The notes under the pieces are model-generated. The model was not told where the DNA came from. It was given only the letters and a program-made list of their open reading frames with translations, and ran no database searches. From an uncultured Clostridia bacterium (lineage in GTDB: Bacteria > Bacillota > Clostridia > Christensenellales > UBA1242): DNA of 14,775 bases. The stretch is taken from positions 1 through 14,775 of the forward strand of contig CAKVNA010000007.1 of the NCBI GenBank assembly GCA_934776915.1, read 5' to 3'. A program made the position numbers and the translations under genes. This document shows positions 13,586 through 14,775 of this stretch, in pieces (positions within the stretch are counted from its first letter, which is position 1; the number at the start of each line of letters is the position of its first letter).

Positions 13586-14097
13586 GTTGCACTCCTTTCA
13601 ACAACTTTTAAAACGGCTCCGTTTATGCTCATATATGTTTCAAGATAAGCCATGGAATCGTTTGAGTTCTTAGTTGTAACTGTAACTTTTGTTTGACCAG
13701 CATAATACTCAACAACAAAGTGAAGTTCTGCTTTTGAAACATTTTCACCTTCAAGTCCGTAGAAAAGAAGGTTTATATCTCCAATAACCTTGCCACTAGA
13801 TACGACAGTATTTACGGCTATTTGGTCGTTAAAAAGCAAAACATAATCTTTGTTTTTGCCGTCAAATTCTTGTGGTGAAAACGATGTGACATTTGAAAAA
13901 TTTACATTGTCAGAACTAATAAAGCCGATTGAACCAAAGTCAAACTTTGAAATTTCGTCATAGTCATTTTTTGTTTCGATTGTAACAGCGGTGCCATATT
14001 CTTGACTTGAAATGTTAAACAGTTTTACAAGTTTAATAGACGAGAATATGCCAACAATAATTAAAACAAAACATAAGATATAATGATACCACTTCAT
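13582..14097 (-). CDS. Membrane-anchored protein of unknown function (171 aa)
   Basis: The N-terminus has a hydrophobic segment at about 6-27 (YILCFVLIIVGIFSSIKL) with few charges before it, followed by ~140 residues of mostly beta-type sequence that should lie outside the membrane. Start ATG 14097 overlaps the stop of the gene before it (ATGA), with a GGGGGTG-like ribosome site upstream on the minus strand. The TGA in turn overlaps the start of the 926-residue fibre gene. A small bitopic protein in this place could be a minor virion protein or a membrane partner of the fibre. No family is recognised, and both ideas are inference. Confidence 0.8.
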   Translation of the reverse strand: MKWYHYILCFVLIIVGIFSSIKLVKLFNISSQEYGTAVTIETKNDYDEISKFDFGSIGFISSDNVNFSNVTSFSPQEFDGKNKDYVLLFNDQIAVNTVVSSGKVIGDINLLFYGLEGENVSKAELHFVVEYYAGQTKVTVTTKNSNDSMAYLETYMSINGAVLKVVERSAT

Positions 14098-14775
14098 AAT
14101 GTCACCCCCGAGTTAATATTTACAATCCTGACATTGGTTGTGTTTATGGTTGTAAGCCCAGTATCTTTTAACGAACCAACCAACAGTTTAAAATCTCTTT
14201 GTGCTGGGGCAGTTATCTCGAGAGAATTTACTTTAATGCCATAAAGAGCATAGTAATCAAAGCCTAACACATTTAAGTCTTCAAATTTTGATATGTCAAA
14301 CACGATGTTAATTTCAAGGTTTTCAAATGATTTTAACTCTTTCAATTTCTTTTGAGTGAGTGAGAAATAATAACCGTTTTCATTGGTTACATATCTTTTT
14401 TCAAAGTCTGCTTGCGTAAGGGTTATTTCATTTGTTACTTTCCAATATTCAACATTGTCAGCAATTCCGCTGATATTGAAAGAACTATCTCCAGCAACAG
14501 ACTTAAACATCGATTGTTTTGCCCAAACCATGCCACGATAGTCATAGTGTGCTTGCACAGTGAAGTAAGAATTGATTAAAGTTCCATCACCAACTGGGTT
14601 AGGTGAAATCTGACCCTTATCATCAACAGAATAAACATGAAGAAAGTCGCCTAAGTCAATCAATGGGATAGTTCCATTTCCAGTTCCATTGCTACTTGAT
14701 TTTAAAATGTTTTTCATTTTAACAAGCAAATCTGTCATTGTATATTGATACTCTGTTTTTTCTTCAGTGTAAGCA
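14094..14775 (-). CDS. Unknown protein, 5' end outside the window (at least 226 aa)
   Basis: The frame stays open to the right edge without a stop. ATG 14738 has no ribosome site, and the in-frame codons before it (AYTEEKTEYQYT) read as normal protein, so the real start is beyond 14775. The visible part is mixed alpha/beta with Thr-, Asn- and Gly-rich stretches (SSSNGTGNGT near the left). It ends in a beta-like domain (LEITAPAQRDFKLLVGSLKD and VRIVNINSG). No membrane segment is visible. Its stop overlaps the start of the 171-residue gene by four bases, making it part of the same coupled set. It is probably a virion or tip protein by position only. Confidence 0.75.
   Translation of the reverse strand, partial: AYTEEKTEYQYTMTDLLVKMKNILKSSSNGTGNGTIPLIDLGDFLHVYSVDDKGQISPNPVGDGTLINSYFTVQAHYDYRGMVWAKQSMFKSVAGDSSFNISGIADNVEYWKVTNEITLTQADFEKRYVTNENGYYFSLTQKKLKELKSFENLEINIVFDISKFEDLNVLGFDYYALYGIKVNSLEITAPAQRDFKLLVGSLKDTGLTTINTTNVRIVNINSGVTL

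Larger units (their letters stand above)
6289..14775 (-). mobile_element. Inovirus-like (filamentous phage) prophage, right end outside the window
   Basis: The assignment rests on co-occurrence of an HUH rolling-circle replication initiator (8019-9056), a Zot/pI-like assembly ATPase (9990-10808), a hairpin-rich non-coding region between them (9325-9663), and small membrane or surface proteins encoded in overlapping genes, nearly all on one strand. This is the gene set and scale of inoviruses, with Rep and Zot the recognised hallmark pair. A secretin is not seen, as expected in a cell without an outer membrane. The left limit is uncertain: it may be the terminator near 6289, or extend to about 4640 and include the IS30 transposase and the membrane protein gene. 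The major coat protein has not been found and should lie to the right. Confidence 0.8.

Noticed and set aside
1..14775. CRISPR array, tRNA or rRNA genes
   Set aside because: No regularly spaced identical repeats and no cloverleaf or rRNA signature were seen. The direct repeats at 9522-9593 are only two copies.

Overview
The window looks like a chromosomal segment of a low-GC, Gram-positive bacterium of the Bacillota, probably an uncultured gut Clostridia relative. TGA is a stop codon, so it is not a mycoplasma-type code. Strong AGGAG-type ribosome sites precede many genes. This host assignment is inference. The left 4.5 kb is ordinary host chromosome on the + strand: the C-terminal end of an FGGY kinase (probably glycerol kinase), prmC (release-factor glutamine methyltransferase), prfA (release factor 1, whose GGQ glutamine is the PrmC substrate), and a 697-residue protein of unknown function with a histone-H1-like Lys/Ala-rich segment.

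From about 4.6 kb onward the sequence is mobile DNA. An intact IS30-family transposase (4711-5721, minus) comes first. Back-to-back with it is a small plus-strand membrane protein gene (5843-6271). From 6330 to the right edge almost everything is on the minus strand and reads as an inovirus-like (filamentous ssDNA phage) prophage. Three small genes of unknown function (6330-7565) come first in map order. Next are a 106-residue protein and a rolling-circle HUH replication initiator (8019-9056), with interlocked inverted repeats immediately upstream of it that resemble a replication origin. A zinc-ribbon miniprotein follows. Then comes a 339-bp non-coding region packed with hairpins and a repeated dyad, a strong candidate for the phage intergenic region (origins and packaging signal). 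Beyond it lies a chain of five genes joined by 4-base start/stop overlaps: a basic 109-residue protein, a Zot/pI-like assembly ATPase, a 926-residue membrane-anchored coiled-coil fibre with six InlB-like repeats, a 171-residue membrane-anchored protein, and a protein that runs off the right edge.

Inferred logic: the right-hand operon encodes virion tip and assembly functions, the Rep block replicates the circular genome from the hairpin-rich region, and the IS30 transposase may be the integration enzyme, as in Spiroplasma plectroviruses. No major coat protein is visible, so it probably lies beyond position 14775. No secretin (pIV) is seen, as expected if the host has no outer membrane. A plus-strand promoter and intrinsic terminator at 7600-7749 define a likely ~115-nt structured small RNA, antisense to the phage mRNAs. 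With the tethered fibre and the origin region, it is the most novel part of the window.
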